From Dyadobacter sp. SG02 (GTDB lineage Bacteria > Bacteroidota > Bacteroidia > Cytophagales > Spirosomataceae): a stretch of 64,000 nt of DNA. Location: the NCBI RefSeq assembly GCF_900109045.1, contig NZ_FNYL01000015.1:124001-188000 (forward strand). Direction: 5' to 3'. Numbering within the stretch: the first letter of the stretch is position 1; each line of letters begins with the position of its first letter. Both the position numbers and the translations under genes were made by a program. Shown here piece by piece: positions 17,485 to 26,512 of the stretch. The notes below the pieces were generated by a model that made no database searches, had not been told where the DNA came from, and was given only the letters and a program-made list of their open reading frames with translations.

Positions 17485-18752
17485 ACAGACCTATGATTGT
17501 CGGCGAGCGCATTATGTACGCCGATGGCCTCGCGCCGGTTAATTGCGTTTTTAATGCGACTGTTGAAGGACATTTTTCCGAACAACAGATCGGAAATGCG
17601 CTTGCAAAAATCCAAAACCGGCATCCATTACTACACTCGAATGTAAATAGAAATGAGACAAATGTCCCTGTATTTGTGACCAATCCGGATATTTCCCCTA
17701 TCCCAATCGACATTATTGAGCGGACATCCGACATTCATTGGGAGGAAGTAAGTCTTTCGGAATGGGAGCGGCAGTTTAACCTTGAAAAAGAGCCCCCCGC
17801 CCGACTGATATGGCTGAGATCCGAAACGGTTTCCGATCTGATGCTCGTATGTCCGCATTGCGTGTGTGATGGTTCCGGTTTCGTCACGCTCATGCGTGAG
17901 TTGCTCCTCCTGCTCGACGATCCCGAAATGGAACTGGAACCGTACGAGGGCTTCCAATCGGTAGATTCCCTCGTTCCGGCCTCGATCCGAAACAGCCGCG
18001 CGATCCATTGGAAAGGAAAGCTCTTCTCGACGCTGGCAAAGGGCCTTTTCGCTATTCTGAACCCGAAACCGGCTCCGCGCGAAGGCAGCTACTACCTGCT
18101 CACGCACACGCTCGACAAGGAATCAACCACGGCGCTGGTCAAAAAATGCAAGGCTGAAAAAACGACCATTCAGGCGGCATTGTGCACGGCTTCGTTGCTC
18201 GCGCACCAATCTGTAAAGGGAAAAGCGTCCCGGAACAAGGTCATCAGCCCCGTCGACATCCGGCGTTACCTGCCTGCCATCGGCCGCGATCACCTGTTTG
18301 CATTCGCCCCTATTGTGGAGCTCTCGCTGAGCAAGAAAGGCGAGCAAACCGATTTCTGGCCGGAAACCCGCAAAATGAAAGAAGCGCTCGTCGAAAAGGC
18401 CGAAAACGTCAACGCCGCCGAAATGATGTTCATAACCGAATATTTCCACAGCTCCACCGGCGCATTGCTCAGGCATATGCGCTCCACCAAAGGCAGTCAC
18501 GACATTACCATTTCCAATATGGGTGTGCTGGATATTCCGGCAAGTCACAACAACTTCACCGTCAGGGCCATACACAGCCCATCCGTGGGGTTCCCCTGGC
18601 GCAATCCTAACACCCTGGTAGTAAGTACCTTCGCCGGCAGAATGGATTTCTCCTTCTGTTCGCATGAAAGCTTTTTATCCATTATCGATGCCGAGAAGAT
18701 TTGCCGGGAAGCGATGTGGGTCTTGTTGGAAGGATTCCCCGTAACCGCCTAA
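17481..18752 (+). CDS. PapA/condensation-like O-acyltransferase 3 (variant motif)
   Basis: This 423-residue protein is the last gene of the + strand block. Its motif is PHCVCDG: the first His of HHxxxDG is Pro, but the second, catalytic His126 and the Asp are kept, so activity is still plausible. The C-terminal block reads STFAGRMDFSF. It overlaps the convergent ABC transporter gene by 4 nt at their 3' ends. The catalytic residue sits at 126 in all three paralogues, supporting recent tandem duplication. Confidence 0.83.
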   Translation: MNRPMIVGERIMYADGLAPVNCVFNATVEGHFSEQQIGNALAKIQNRHPLLHSNVNRNETNVPVFVTNPDISPIPIDIIERTSDIHWEEVSLSEWERQFNLEKEPPARLIWLRSETVSDLMLVCPHCVCDGSGFVTLMRELLLLLDDPEMELEPYEGFQSVDSLVPASIRNSRAIHWKGKLFSTLAKGLFAILNPKPAPREGSYYLLTHTLDKESTTALVKKCKAEKTTIQAALCTASLLAHQSVKGKASRNKVISPVDIRRYLPAIGRDHLFAFAPIVELSLSKKGEQTDFWPETRKMKEALVEKAENVNAAEMMFITEYFHSSTGALLRHMRSTKGSHDITISNMGVLDIPASHNNFTVRAIHSPSVGFPWRNPNTLVVSTFAGRMDFSFCSHESFLSIIDAEKICREAMWVLLEGFPVTA

Positions 18753-20506
18753 CTCACCCTATTCCCCTTCAACAACATCCCCATTGCGTCGCCTAATGAC
18801 CCGGCGCGGTTGACTTCGCCGGAGTTGACGAAGAAGATTTCGTCGGCGCTTTCGATGGTGTTGAGGCGGTGGGCGATGATGACTTGCGTGGTCGATTCGG
18901 GGAGCTGTTTCAGGATGTCGCCGAGGAGCTTTTCGGTGACGGTATCGATGTTGGCGGTGGCTTCGTCGAGGATCAGGAGCTCGGGGCTGCGCAGGACGGC
19001 GCGCATGAATGCGATGAGTTGTTTCTGTCCCAGGCTCGTGCTGTCGCTGGTGGCCGAGACTTTCGTTTCCAGCCGGTCTTCAAACAATGCAAGTATTTCT
19101 CCAAGATTGGCGCTGCGGATCACCTGTTCCAGTTTGTCGTTGGAGTATTCCTTCAACTGCTCGTTGCCGTAAAGAATATTTTCGCGGATCGTGCCCGAAA
19201 ACAGGAATGGTTCCTGCAAAATAAATCCGATTTTACGGCTGCGTTCCTCGGGCGTGTAGGTACGAATGTCGCGGCCGTCGAGCAGCACGGTACCCTCGCG
19301 CGGGTCGTACAGGCGTGCGATGAGCGAGGCCGTGGTGGTTTTGCCGCCGCCGGTCGGGCCGATCAGTGCATAGGTCTTGCCGCGTTCGAGTTTGAAATTG
19401 ACCTGGTGGAGGATTTCACGGCTGTCGTAGCCGAAACGCACGTCGCGGAATTCCAGTAGTGCGCCATCCGCCTCACGGGAGGTTTCGGTCACGGGTACAA
19501 GGTCGGTTTCCAATGCAAGGATCTGCGAAATACGGTCCCAGCCGGCCATCGCCACCTGAAAACTGGTCCACAATGCCGCCAGCTGCCGCAGAGGGTTGTA
19601 AAAATTGACGGCATAGGCCAGGTAACTCACTAGTAACCCCACGCTGAACTCGCCGGCGCTGATCAGGTGGATGCCGTAGGTGAGCACAATCAGCTGCGCG
19701 ATATTGGAAAAGAAAGAATAGGTGGGCAGGAAAATGTTGTTGGCAAGCCCTGCGCGGATGGCCGTGCGGTAGTTTTCCAGATTAGCCAACTGAAAACGCT
19801 GCCTGAAATAGTCGCGCCGGTTGAATGCGATCACGACTTTGAAATTATTCAGGCTTTCCTGTATTTCCGCGCTCAGCGCACCGGTAGTTTTGAGGTTTTT
19901 GGCATTAGTAGCCTTCACCCAGGGCGAAAGTACGACCGTAAAAATCAGGATCAGCACGGCAGGTGCCAATGCGGCGGAACCCAGTTTCAGGTTAATCACC
20001 ATTAAAAAAATCCCCGCGCCGAGCATGGTAAAAATACTGCCCACAAACTGCATCAGCGACTGCGAAAAGAACTGGTTCAGCTTGTCGGTATCATTATTGA
20101 CACGCGAAATGAGGTCACCGGCTTTGTTCTGATTAAAAAACGCGACCGGAAGCTGTTGTAACTTGTTGAAAATGGCATTTCTGAGCGTAAACAACAGCCG
20201 CTGACCTACGCCACCCATCAATTTCGTCTGGGTATAGGCCGTAGCGAGGCCGAGCAAATACATCGCCAGCAAAATACCGCCGAAAACGAGCAGCCCGTGA
20301 AACTGCTTCGTCACCACGTACCGGTCGATCGCATGCCCGACCAGGTACGGACCGAACAGGTTCACGGCTGTGTTCAATGTAATCGCCCCCAGCGCCAGGG
20401 CCAGGTTGCCGCGTTCGTGTGCGATCAGTTTCAGCAACTTCCTGAGCGCCTTCCACGTGGAGGTTTTCTGCTGCTCCTCCGAAAGTTTGTTAAGATCGTA
20501 GTTCAT
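18749..20506 (-). CDS. ABC exporter half-transporter, subunit with degenerate signature motif
   Basis: This 585-residue protein has an N-terminal six-helix exporter domain (~35-330) and a C-terminal ATPase. Walker A is GPTGGGKTT near 382 and Walker B is LLILDEATANID near 513 with the catalytic Glu intact. The LSGGQ signature is replaced by SLGQKQ near 489. It overlaps the upstream ABC gene by 17 nt. In heterodimeric exporters such as TM287/288 one ATP site is non-catalytic, built from one subunit's altered Walker B and the other's altered signature. This pair shows exactly that arrangement. It lies convergent to the biosynthetic operon and probably exports its product (inference). Confidence 0.9.
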   Translation of the reverse strand: MNYDLNKLSEEQQKTSTWKALRKLLKLIAHERGNLALALGAITLNTAVNLFGPYLVGHAIDRYVVTKQFHGLLVFGGILLAMYLLGLATAYTQTKLMGGVGQRLLFTLRNAIFNKLQQLPVAFFNQNKAGDLISRVNNDTDKLNQFFSQSLMQFVGSIFTMLGAGIFLMVINLKLGSAALAPAVLILIFTVVLSPWVKATNAKNLKTTGALSAEIQESLNNFKVVIAFNRRDYFRQRFQLANLENYRTAIRAGLANNIFLPTYSFFSNIAQLIVLTYGIHLISAGEFSVGLLVSYLAYAVNFYNPLRQLAALWTSFQVAMAGWDRISQILALETDLVPVTETSREADGALLEFRDVRFGYDSREILHQVNFKLERGKTYALIGPTGGGKTTTASLIARLYDPREGTVLLDGRDIRTYTPEERSRKIGFILQEPFLFSGTIRENILYGNEQLKEYSNDKLEQVIRSANLGEILALFEDRLETKVSATSDSTSLGQKQLIAFMRAVLRSPELLILDEATANIDTVTEKLLGDILKQLPESTTQVIIAHRLNTIESADEIFFVNSGEVNRAGSLGDAMGMLLKGNRVS

Positions 20507-22235
20507 AGTTGCTGGTGCTTTGTTGCGAATTGAAAATCTGCACGTACTCGGGGCTCGTCAGCATCAGCTCGTCATGTGTGCCGCAACCGATCAGCTCCCC
20601 TTCCATGAGCACCGCGATCTGGTCATAATGCTCGATAGCCGCGATTTTCTGCGTGACGGAAATCAATGTAATGTCCGGGTAGTTCTGCGCTACATTCGCG
20701 AGGATTTTCTTTTCGGTCGTATTGTCCACCCGCGCCGTGAAATCGTCGAGCAGGAGTATTTTCGGGTTCATGGCCAATGCCCGCGCAAGCATAATGCGCT
20801 GCTTCTGCCCGCCGGAAAGGCTCGCACCGCGCTCGGAAACTATGGTATCCAGGCCGTCGGGCAGGGTTTCGATGAATGCGGCCAGCTCCGAGGTGTCGAT
20901 GGCCTTTTGTAAAGATTCGTTCGTCACCGTCGTGCTGAATGCGATGTTTTCGCGGATACTCATATTAAAAATGATACTATCCTGAAAAACGAAGCCGACC
21001 TGGCGGTGGAACGACTCGCTATCGTAGTAATCGATCGGATGGCCGTCGAAGGTAATGCTGCCCTCCTGCGGCTGGATAAGGCCGGTGAGCAGGTATAGCA
21101 ACTGCGTTTTCCCGGCAGCCGTCGGGCCGATCACGGCAATGCGCGAACCTGCATCGATAGATAAACTAACCTCTTTCAACGCCGGTTTTTCGCCGTAGCG
21201 GACCGTTACCTGCTCCAAAGCGATACTCCCACGCAAAATTTCCGTCGAAGCACCCGCTTCCACGGGGTCGGCAATATTCAGAACGGTCGAAATGCGCTCG
21301 TAGGAAGCGGTGGCCTGTACGATCACATTGCTCATAAAACCAATGACGAGGATCGGGAAAATGAGGATGCCCAGGTAGCTGTTGAATGCCGCGAAACTTC
21401 CCAAAGTCATGTCGCCCTCGATCACAAAATGGCCGCCGAGCACCAGGATCGTGAGCATCGAAACGTTGGCCGTAAACGTTATGACCGGAATAAGCCCGGC
21501 GAACAGGCTCAGGATTGCCAGTCCGAAGCCCTTTGCTTTGGTATTCGCTTCCAGGAATTTGGCATATTCGAGTTGCTGGGAGTTGACGACGCGTATCAAT
21601 GCGGAGCCCAGGATGCTTTCGTTGATAATCTTGTTCAGCCAGTCAATCACTTCGCGGCTTTGTACAAACAATGTGCGGACTTTCTTCAAAGTAATGGCAA
21701 ACATTCCTCCGATAATGGGAATGATCGCCAGGACCGTCAATGCCAGTTTCCAGTTGATAGTCAATAGTAATACACTCGCGCCGATAATGAGGAATATGGA
21801 AGAAACGATTGCTACAATGGCTTGCGACACAAACATTTTGATCGAATCAATGTCGGCCGTAAGATTGGTGAGCAACTTCGCGGCGGTTGTTTCCTCTATA
21901 AATGCATGACTTTGTTTCGATATCTTGTCCGCAAGCCTCGTCCGCAAATCGCGGGCTACTTTTTCGGACGCATAAGTCTGGATAATGCTTTGCAGATAGG
22001 CAAACACGAATATAAAGATCACCGCGCCGGTGAACTCGGTCAGGATGGCGTTCAGGTCAAACCGTTTGAGGGTGAAATCATCGATCCCGTCGGCCACCAG
22101 CTTGGGCAGCCACAGGTTAATGCCGTTGCTCAGCAATGCGAACAGCAACAGCATGATGATCAACCCCTTGTATGGAGCCAGTAAGCTGAATATGCCCGGC
22201 TGCTTGGGCTTTCCGGGATTGGCTTTTTCAGACAT
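20490..22235 (-). CDS. ABC exporter half-transporter, subunit with degenerate Walker B
   Basis: This 581-residue protein has a six-helix exporter domain (~20-320) and an ATPase with Walker A GPTAAGKTQ near 371 and an intact LSGGQ near 472. Walker B reads LLLDDFTARVD near 495, where Asp replaces the catalytic Glu. This is the complement of the defects in the downstream gene, so the two form one heterodimer with a single hydrolytic site. The long N-terminal cytoplasmic tail is Pro/Lys rich. It is transcribed divergently from the sulfatase and has a TAnnTTTG box upstream. Lipid or glycolipid export is the best guess from the adjacent cluster. Confidence 0.9.
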   Translation of the reverse strand: MSEKANPGKPKQPGIFSLLAPYKGLIIMLLLFALLSNGINLWLPKLVADGIDDFTLKRFDLNAILTEFTGAVIFIFVFAYLQSIIQTYASEKVARDLRTRLADKISKQSHAFIEETTAAKLLTNLTADIDSIKMFVSQAIVAIVSSIFLIIGASVLLLTINWKLALTVLAIIPIIGGMFAITLKKVRTLFVQSREVIDWLNKIINESILGSALIRVVNSQQLEYAKFLEANTKAKGFGLAILSLFAGLIPVITFTANVSMLTILVLGGHFVIEGDMTLGSFAAFNSYLGILIFPILVIGFMSNVIVQATASYERISTVLNIADPVEAGASTEILRGSIALEQVTVRYGEKPALKEVSLSIDAGSRIAVIGPTAAGKTQLLYLLTGLIQPQEGSITFDGHPIDYYDSESFHRQVGFVFQDSIIFNMSIRENIAFSTTVTNESLQKAIDTSELAAFIETLPDGLDTIVSERGASLSGGQKQRIMLARALAMNPKILLLDDFTARVDNTTEKKILANVAQNYPDITLISVTQKIAAIEHYDQIAVLMEGELIGCGTHDELMLTSPEYVQIFNSQQSTSNYELRS

Positions 22236-22260
22236 ATGGGTTTAGTATTAAATGCGCCGA

Positions 22261-22268
22261 CAAATATA
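22261..22268 (-). promoter_or_regulatory. Predicted -7 box for the ABC exporter pair
   Basis: Read on the minus strand the sequence is TATATTTG, a full match to the Bacteroidota -7 consensus TAnnTTTG, 25 nt before the ATG of the first ABC gene. A clear -33 element was not seen. Confidence 0.5.
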
Positions 22269-22353
22269 GCAAGGTATATTTTCGAATCACTCCCCGTTAC
22301 CATGGTTAAATTTTGGTTAAATTCCCGCCCATCCGAACCCAAACCACACCTTA

Positions 22354-23862
22354 ATGAGACTCCTGAGCCTTTTTTTACTCGCATTATCGGTTACCCACGC
22401 CGCCACGGCCCAAAAAGCCAAATCCTCCCTGCCGAATATCATTTACATCTACGCCGACGACCTCGGTTACGGTGAACTGGGCTGTTACGGTCAGCAAAAG
22501 ATCCAGACGCCCAACCTCGACCGCCTCGCCCGCGAGGGTATCCGCTTCACGCAGCATTACACCGGTACGCCCGTGTGTGCGCCCGCACGTGCGATGCTCA
22601 TGACGGGCAAGCATGCGGGGCATTCGGCGATCCGCGGGAATTTCGAGCTGGGCACATTCCGCGACGACGAGGAACGCGGGCAAATGCCATTACCCGCTTC
22701 CGAACTCACCGTGGCCGAGCTCCTCAAACGGAAAGGTTATGCCACCGCCCTCACGGGCAAATGGGGCATGGGCATGGCCAACACCGAAGGTACGCCCTCC
22801 AAGCAAGGCTTCGATTACTATTACGGCTACCTCGACCAGAAACAGGCCCATAACCTCTACCCGTCGCATTTGTGGGAAAACGACCGCTGGGATACGCTGG
22901 CCCAGCCCTGGCAGGACGTACACCGCAAGCTCGACCCCGCCACAGCCACCGACGCCGATTTCAATGCATTCAAAGGCAAGGAATATGCCCCCGCAAAAAT
23001 GACTGAAAAGGCGCTGGCGTTTATCGAACGGAGCAAAGACGGGCCGTTTTTCCTGTATATGCCTTACACGATCCCGCACGTGTCATTGCAAGCGCCGGAC
23101 GCGTACGTGAAGAAATACATCGGGCAGTTCGACGAGAAGCCCTATTACGGCGAGAAAGGTTACGCGTCCACGAAATATCCGCTGTCGACCTACGCGGCGA
23201 TGATCACCTATCTGGATGATCAGGTAGGTATTATTTTGGATAAACTGCGTGCGCTGGGCTTGGACGAAAACACCATAGTCATGTTCAGCAGCGATAATGG
23301 CGCCACTTTCAATGGTGGCGTAAATGCGCAATTCTTTAACAGCGTGGCGGGTTTGCGCGGCTTGAAAATGGACGTTTACGAAGGAGGTATCCGCGAGCCG
23401 TTCATCGCCCGCTGGCCCGGAAAGATCAAGCCGGGACGCGTCACCGACCACATTTCCGCCCAGTATGACCTTTTAGCCACATTAGCGGAACTGACAGGTC
23501 AGCCCGTTCCTCCTACCGACGGCATTTCCTTTTTACCGGAACTATCAGGACAAACCAACCGGCAGAAAAAGCACCCCTACCTCTATTTCGAATACCCCGA
23601 AAAAGGCGGCCAGATCGCCATCCGCATGGGCGACTGGAAGGCCGTCAAAACCGACCTCCGCAAGAATCCCGGCAACCCCTGGCAGCTCTTCAACCTGAAA
23701 GAAGACCGCAGTGAAACTACCGACCTCGCTGCGAAACACCCGGATATTTTGAAAAAGCTGGATGACATTATGAGGAAGGAGCATCAGGAGCCTGCGAATG
23801 CGGCGTGGCAGTTTGTAATGCCGGTGATTGCGGCGAGTCGACACCCGGCCGCCGACCGCTGA
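22354..23862 (+). CDS. Secreted sulfatase (arylsulfatase family)
   Basis: This 502-residue protein has a signal peptide (residues ~1-19, ending THAATAQ). The N-terminal metal site reads ADDLGYGELGCYG. The formylglycine motif is C-A-P-A-R in GTPVCAPARAML, giving a Cys-type sulfatase that needs an anaerobic-type or FGE maturase, not present in the window. TGKWGMG and SSDNGATFNGG supply further active-site positions. It would hydrolyse sulfate esters in the periplasm. It is divergent from the ABC exporter, and membership in the biosynthetic cluster is not supported. Polysaccharide or glycolipid sulfate substrates are both possible. Confidence 0.93.
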   Translation: MRLLSLFLLALSVTHAATAQKAKSSLPNIIYIYADDLGYGELGCYGQQKIQTPNLDRLAREGIRFTQHYTGTPVCAPARAMLMTGKHAGHSAIRGNFELGTFRDDEERGQMPLPASELTVAELLKRKGYATALTGKWGMGMANTEGTPSKQGFDYYYGYLDQKQAHNLYPSHLWENDRWDTLAQPWQDVHRKLDPATATDADFNAFKGKEYAPAKMTEKALAFIERSKDGPFFLYMPYTIPHVSLQAPDAYVKKYIGQFDEKPYYGEKGYASTKYPLSTYAAMITYLDDQVGIILDKLRALGLDENTIVMFSSDNGATFNGGVNAQFFNSVAGLRGLKMDVYEGGIREPFIARWPGKIKPGRVTDHISAQYDLLATLAELTGQPVPPTDGISFLPELSGQTNRQKKHPYLYFEYPEKGGQIAIRMGDWKAVKTDLRKNPGNPWQLFNLKEDRSETTDLAAKHPDILKKLDDIMRKEHQEPANAAWQFVMPVIAASRHPAADR

Positions 23863-23999
23863 CGGGCGAAAGTATGCTTGTGCGGGAGTTTCGTCCAACA
23901 TCAACCCGCACCCTACCATTGAAAGTAACGCCCGGAAACATTACATTAGGCGCGAATTGAAACATCATCACTCATTACTGCCAAGAATATCCATTTACC

Positions 24000-25409
24000 A
24001 TGATCAACCAGGACTATGATCTGATCGTTATCGGCTCCGGGCCGGGCGGTTACACGGCGGCCATCCGGGCCTCCCAACTGGGCTACAAAACGGCCATTAT
24101 CGAAAAGTACAACAGCCTCGGCGGCACCTGTACCAATGTGGGCTGCATTCCCGCCAAGGCATTACTCGACGGCTCCGAGCATTACCACGACGCCGAAACG
24201 CGTTTCGCGAACTTTGGTATCCAGGTAACAGGGCTTTCCCTGGATGTAAAGCAGTTTTTCGGGCGCAAAAGTGAGGTCGTGTCGCAAAATGTGGCGGGCA
24301 TCAACTTCCTGATGAAGAAAAACAAGATCGCTGTCATTTACGGTACCGCCCGGTTCGTATCCGACGACCGCATTGCCGTGAAAGCCTCAGATGGCTCCGA
24401 GCAGGAGTATCAAAGCAAATACACGATCATCGCGACGGGCTCGAAACCTATCTCACTGCCGAATGCGGCGATCGACAAGCAGCGCATTATTTCCTCCACC
24501 GAGGCATTGTCGCTGAACGAAATCCCGGCCACAATGTCGGTGATCGGCGGCGGGGTGATCGGCGTGGAAATGGCGTCGGTGTATGCGCGCCTGGGTACCA
24601 AAGTGACGATCATCGAGTACGCGGCCAACCTCGTTCCGACCATGGACAAGGAACTGACCACCGAACTGAAAAAGATCCTTGCCAAATCGGGCATTGATAT
24701 TCTGCTCAGCCAGCGCGTCGACTCGGCCGTGAGCGACGGTAAAAAAGTGACCGTCAAATACACCGGCGCCGACGAAAAACAGCAAGAAATCACGACCGAT
24801 TATTGCATGGTAGCAGTGGGCAGGAAGCCTTATACCGAAGGCCTGGGCCTTGAAAACACCTCGATTCAAAAAGACGACCGCGGCCGGATCGTAACCAATG
24901 CAGGCTTCCAGACATCCGTACCGAACGTGTACGCCATCGGGGACGTCATTAAAGGACCCATGCTCGCCCACAAAGCCGAAGATGAAGCAATCGCGACAGT
25001 GGAAGGTATCCATGGGCATCCGCACACGATCAATTACGATCGCATTCCGGGTGTCGTGTACAGCTGGCCGGAGGTAGCAAGCGTAGGGCTTACCGAAGAA
25101 CAGCTCAAAGAACAGGGCATTCCTTATAACAAAGGTAAATTCCCGTTTTCCGCAAGTGGTCGCGGACGCGCGGCGGGCGACACTTCCGGCTTTGCCAAAG
25201 TGCTTTCCGATCCGAAATATGGTGAAGTACTGGGCGTGCACATCATCGGCGCCCGCGCCGCAGACCTTATTGCCCAGGCTGTGACGATCATGGAGTATGA
25301 AATTACGGATCTGGCGTCAGCAACCATTTCCTACGCCCACCCGACTTATGCCGAGGCGTTGAAAGAAGCGTTCCTGGCGGCTTCGGGGCGTGGTGCTTTG
25401 AATATGTGA
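24000..25409 (+). CDS. lpdA: Dihydrolipoyl dehydrogenase
   Basis: This 469-residue flavoprotein has the FAD motif GSGPGG near residue 12, the redox-active disulfide in GGTCTNVGCIPAK, a second nucleotide motif (GGGVIGVEMASVYARLG) and the C-terminal His-Glu dyad in HPTYAEALKEA. Length and motifs match E3 of pyruvate and 2-oxoglutarate dehydrogenase complexes, which reoxidises lipoamide with NAD+. No E1 or E2 gene is adjacent, so it may serve several complexes or the glycine cleavage system. It is convergent with the epimerase gene across a perfect hairpin. Confidence 0.95.
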   Translation: MINQDYDLIVIGSGPGGYTAAIRASQLGYKTAIIEKYNSLGGTCTNVGCIPAKALLDGSEHYHDAETRFANFGIQVTGLSLDVKQFFGRKSEVVSQNVAGINFLMKKNKIAVIYGTARFVSDDRIAVKASDGSEQEYQSKYTIIATGSKPISLPNAAIDKQRIISSTEALSLNEIPATMSVIGGGVIGVEMASVYARLGTKVTIIEYAANLVPTMDKELTTELKKILAKSGIDILLSQRVDSAVSDGKKVTVKYTGADEKQQEITTDYCMVAVGRKPYTEGLGLENTSIQKDDRGRIVTNAGFQTSVPNVYAIGDVIKGPMLAHKAEDEAIATVEGIHGHPHTINYDRIPGVVYSWPEVASVGLTEEQLKEQGIPYNKGKFPFSASGRGRAAGDTSGFAKVLSDPKYGEVLGVHIIGARAADLIAQAVTIMEYEITDLASATISYAHPTYAEALKEAFLAASGRGALNM

Positions 25410-25412
25410 GAA

Positions 25413-25440
25413 ATGGCGCGAAGCCCCTGCTTCGCGCCAT
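25413..25440. terminator. Perfect 12-bp hairpin between convergent genes
   Basis: ATGGCGCGAAGC-CCCT-GCTTCGCGCCAT forms a 12-bp stem with a 4-nt loop. It starts 3 nt after the lpdA stop and ends on the stop codon of the convergent epimerase. On the minus strand a short T-rich stretch (TTTCT) follows; on the plus strand there is none. It is probably a shared 3'-end or terminator structure. Confidence 0.65.
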
Positions 25441-26423
25441 CACTCAACAGGAAACGGCCCTTCCCCGAATTCCTCATCATGATACCCCTTACTGCCGACT
25501 TCTCGCGCGAGCGGGCTCCGAAAATCTGTGCCTTCCCGCAGGCACCTTAGTACATGCGCGAAATCATACTCCGGCTCCCACCCCAGCTCGCGCCGCGCCC
25601 GCGCATTCACATACACGCGATCGAATTCCGGGAAAAATTTCCATCCTTTTGCCTCGAATAACCCCTCACTTTCCGGGTACAGCGAACGGATAACGGCCGA
25701 TGCATCAGTATGTAACTGCCCCAGGTGGGAAGTGGCGAATGGTGTGGTGGCCGAGATAATGTATTTGCCGAAACCGATCGTTCCGGCTTTTTCCATGGCT
25801 AACAAATGCGCCGAAACGGCGTCGGCAATGTCCACGCGGCGGTAAAGCAGTTCCAGGGCCTGCACATTGGGCGTTTCATAACGCTGTCGCGTTTCCGCAT
25901 TGTCGTCGTCTTCGGGAAAGAAACGCGAGGTGCGGAGAATGAGCACGGGCAGTTTGTCTTTCCGGTGAAACAGCTCGCAAAGGCTTTCCGCTGCCAGTTT
26001 GGTGACGCTGTAAATATTTTTGGGCTGCGGCATTACTTCCTCGGTAATCCACGCGGCCGGTTCGCCTTTGGCCGGGTTCATCGCCGCGCCGAAAGTGCTT
26101 GTAGTACTGGTAAACAAAAAGGCCGAAACTCCATTCAGAACGGCTTCTTCCAGCAGGTTGAGCGTGCCGGTGATATTCGTATCGACGAAATCCTGCTTGC
26201 TGTGCGTCGCCACATGCGGCTTGTGCAGGGTAGCCGTGTGAATGACGGTACGGATACCGCGTATGGCTGTTTTGACAAAATTCCTGTCGGCAATATCACC
26301 CACCAGATCGGTGTACGCCGAATGTTTGATGTCTACACCCGTCGCCTGTGCTCCCTGCGCGCGGAGCGTACGCATGAGGGCCTCGCCCAAATGCCCCGCA
26401 CTGCCTGTTACCAGAATACTCAT
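25440..26423 (-). CDS. NAD(P)-dependent epimerase/dehydratase (extended SDR)
   Basis: This 327-residue protein starts at MSILVTGSAGHLGEAL; the longer frame adds only nine residues upstream. The Rossmann motif GSAGHLG and the catalytic YSVTK (YxxxK) are present. Extended SDRs of this kind act on nucleotide sugars or related diols. The substrate cannot be told. The gene is divergent from an AraC regulator 89 bp away, which may control it. A TAnnTTTG box lies 25 nt before the start codon. Confidence 0.85.
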   Translation of the reverse strand: MSILVTGSAGHLGEALMRTLRAQGAQATGVDIKHSAYTDLVGDIADRNFVKTAIRGIRTVIHTATLHKPHVATHSKQDFVDTNITGTLNLLEEAVLNGVSAFLFTSTTSTFGAAMNPAKGEPAAWITEEVMPQPKNIYSVTKLAAESLCELFHRKDKLPVLILRTSRFFPEDDDNAETRQRYETPNVQALELLYRRVDIADAVSAHLLAMEKAGTIGFGKYIISATTPFATSHLGQLHTDASAVIRSLYPESEGLFEAKGWKFFPEFDRVYVNARARRELGWEPEYDFAHVLRCLREGTDFRSPLAREVGSKGYHDEEFGEGPFPVE

Positions 26424-26447
26424 AACTGTTTCAAATCCATTTCCCGG

Positions 26448-26455
26448 CAAAGGTA
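26448..26455 (-). promoter_or_regulatory. Predicted -7 box for the epimerase gene
   Basis: On the minus strand the sequence is TACCTTTG, matching TAnnTTTG, 25 nt before the chosen ATG. The position supports the shorter start of the epimerase. Confidence 0.5.
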
Positions 26456-26512
26456 GGTGCCGCCGGTTTTGAAAAATATTGGGATAGCCGATAAAAACAT
26501 TGAAATTTGCGC

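Noticed and set aside
22354-23862. Sulfatase as part of the lipid cluster
   Set aside because: It is divergent from the exporter with its own upstream region, and no sulfotransferase is present in the cluster; it could still act on a related product but there is no support.
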